DNA from: Marinihelvus sp036351115
Lineage (GTDB): Bacteria > Pseudomonadota > Gammaproteobacteria > Xanthomonadales > SZUA-36
NCBI GenBank assembly: GCA_036351115.1
Contig: JAZBOL010000096.1
Coordinates: 62,001-126,000 of the forward strand
Length of the DNA stretch: 64,000 nucleotides
Reading direction: 5' to 3'
Shown: one piece after another, positions 63,724-64,000 of the stretch
Layout: the number at the start of each line of letters is the position of its first letter
Position numbering within the stretch: position 1 is the first letter of the stretch
Program-made: the position numbers and the translations under genes
Notes under the pieces: generated by a model
Databases searched by the model: none
What the model was told of the DNA's origin: nothing
What the model saw: only the letters and a program-made list of their open reading frames with translations

Positions 63724-64000
63724 ACACCGCATCGGAAGTGCGTTCGCTGATCGCGCCGATCTCCGGCGGCGGCATCCTGCTGCCGGGCAGCATGATCGCC
63801 GAGGTGGTGAATTACGTGGATCCGGAGCCCTTTGCCACCGGGCCGGAATGGCTGCTCGGCGAGGTGCGCTGGAACGGCTGGCAGATCCCGGTCGTGAATT
63901 TCGCCCTGCTGGCGGGCCTGACATCGGATGACGCAGTGCCGGACCGGGCGCGTGTGCTGGTGGTCAAGACCCTCAGCATGGCAGCCAGCATCCTGCACAT
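63720..64000 (+). CDS. chpC: CheW-domain protein, ChpC-like (truncated by window end)
   Basis: The ATG at 63720 overlaps the chpA stop (ATGA). The visible 93 residues start MNTASEVRSLIAPISGGGIL and include VVNYVDPEPFATGPEWLLGE, the start of a CheW fold. Position and sequence match ChpC, an accessory coupling protein of the Pil-Chp system. The C-terminal part lies outside the window, so completeness cannot be judged. Confidence 0.85.
   Translation, partial: MNTASEVRSLIAPISGGGILLPGSMIAEVVNYVDPEPFATGPEWLLGEVRWNGWQIPVVNFALLAGLTSDDAVPDRARVLVVKTLSMAASILH

Noticed and set aside
62272..63924. A 550-codon open frame antisense to chpA
   Set aside because: It is antisense to the conserved CheA catalytic, CheW and receiver domains, which are clearly the coding strand.

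Overview
The window reads as chromosomal DNA of a free-living, GC-rich gammaproteobacterium. Evidence: a Pil-Chp twitching-motility chemosensory cluster; the chain gshB, a TonB-family gene, yqgE, ruvX and pyrB; a complete Mla phospholipid-transport set; a sigma54-type pspA promoter; a metK / SAH riboswitch / ahcY / metF methionine-cycle locus; and a Grx4 glutaredoxin with a C-terminal rhodanese domain, which I recall mainly from Xanthomonas-like lineages. The TRAP transporter suggests an aquatic or marine habit. I cannot fix the genus. I saw no rRNA, tRNA, CRISPR array, insertion sequence, prophage or plasmid gene. Gene density is high, with many 4-base start/stop overlaps.

Layout. 1-1276: truncated CadC-like membrane regulator. 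1277-1906: divergent gap with an orphan terminator and hairpins (possible small RNA). 1907-3759: kinase-fold protein and glutaryl-CoA dehydrogenase. 3840-7560: TAtT-DctP-DctQ-DctM TRAP operon. 7477-8616: MobA-like nucleotidyltransferase. 8617-9517: non-coding block holding a candidate structured RNA of about 465 nt. 9518-12931: mlaFEDCA. 12935-18547: Opp/Dpp-type ABC importer, starting 3 bases after mlaA. 18563-25066: small envelope proteins, Grx4-rhodanese, xthA, dgkA, a Kazal lipoprotein and an APH-fold kinase. 25063-33789: SDR, sppA, glycosyltransferase, leucyl aminopeptidase, DUF3667 protein, epimerase and MATE exporter. 33761-36367: pspC, pspA and a DegQ-like protease (envelope stress). 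36620-41524: HNH protein, FEN-type exonuclease, beta-propeller protein, Nudix hydrolase and isoaspartyl peptidase. 41542-45156: methionine/SAM cycle. 45305-50219: trmB, SLC13 carrier, Rieske protein, CBS protein, gloA and small hypotheticals. 50289-54190: pyrB-ruvX-yqgE-tonB-gshB on the minus strand. 54468-64000: pilG-pilI-pilJ-chpA-chpC, the last gene cut by the window edge.

Two themes stand out. Much of the window serves the cell envelope: Mla, Psp, DegQ, SppA, DgkA, TonB, lipoproteins and type IV pilus control. The second theme is RNA-level control: a SAH riboswitch whose pseudoknot carries a compensatory change relative to the Ralstonia sequence as I remember it, a hairpin over the metF ribosome-binding region, three genes whose -10 boxes imply leaderless mRNAs, and the large unannotated RNA candidate upstream of mlaF, which has 21 GGA triplets and a strong terminator. 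That RNA is the best candidate for something undescribed.
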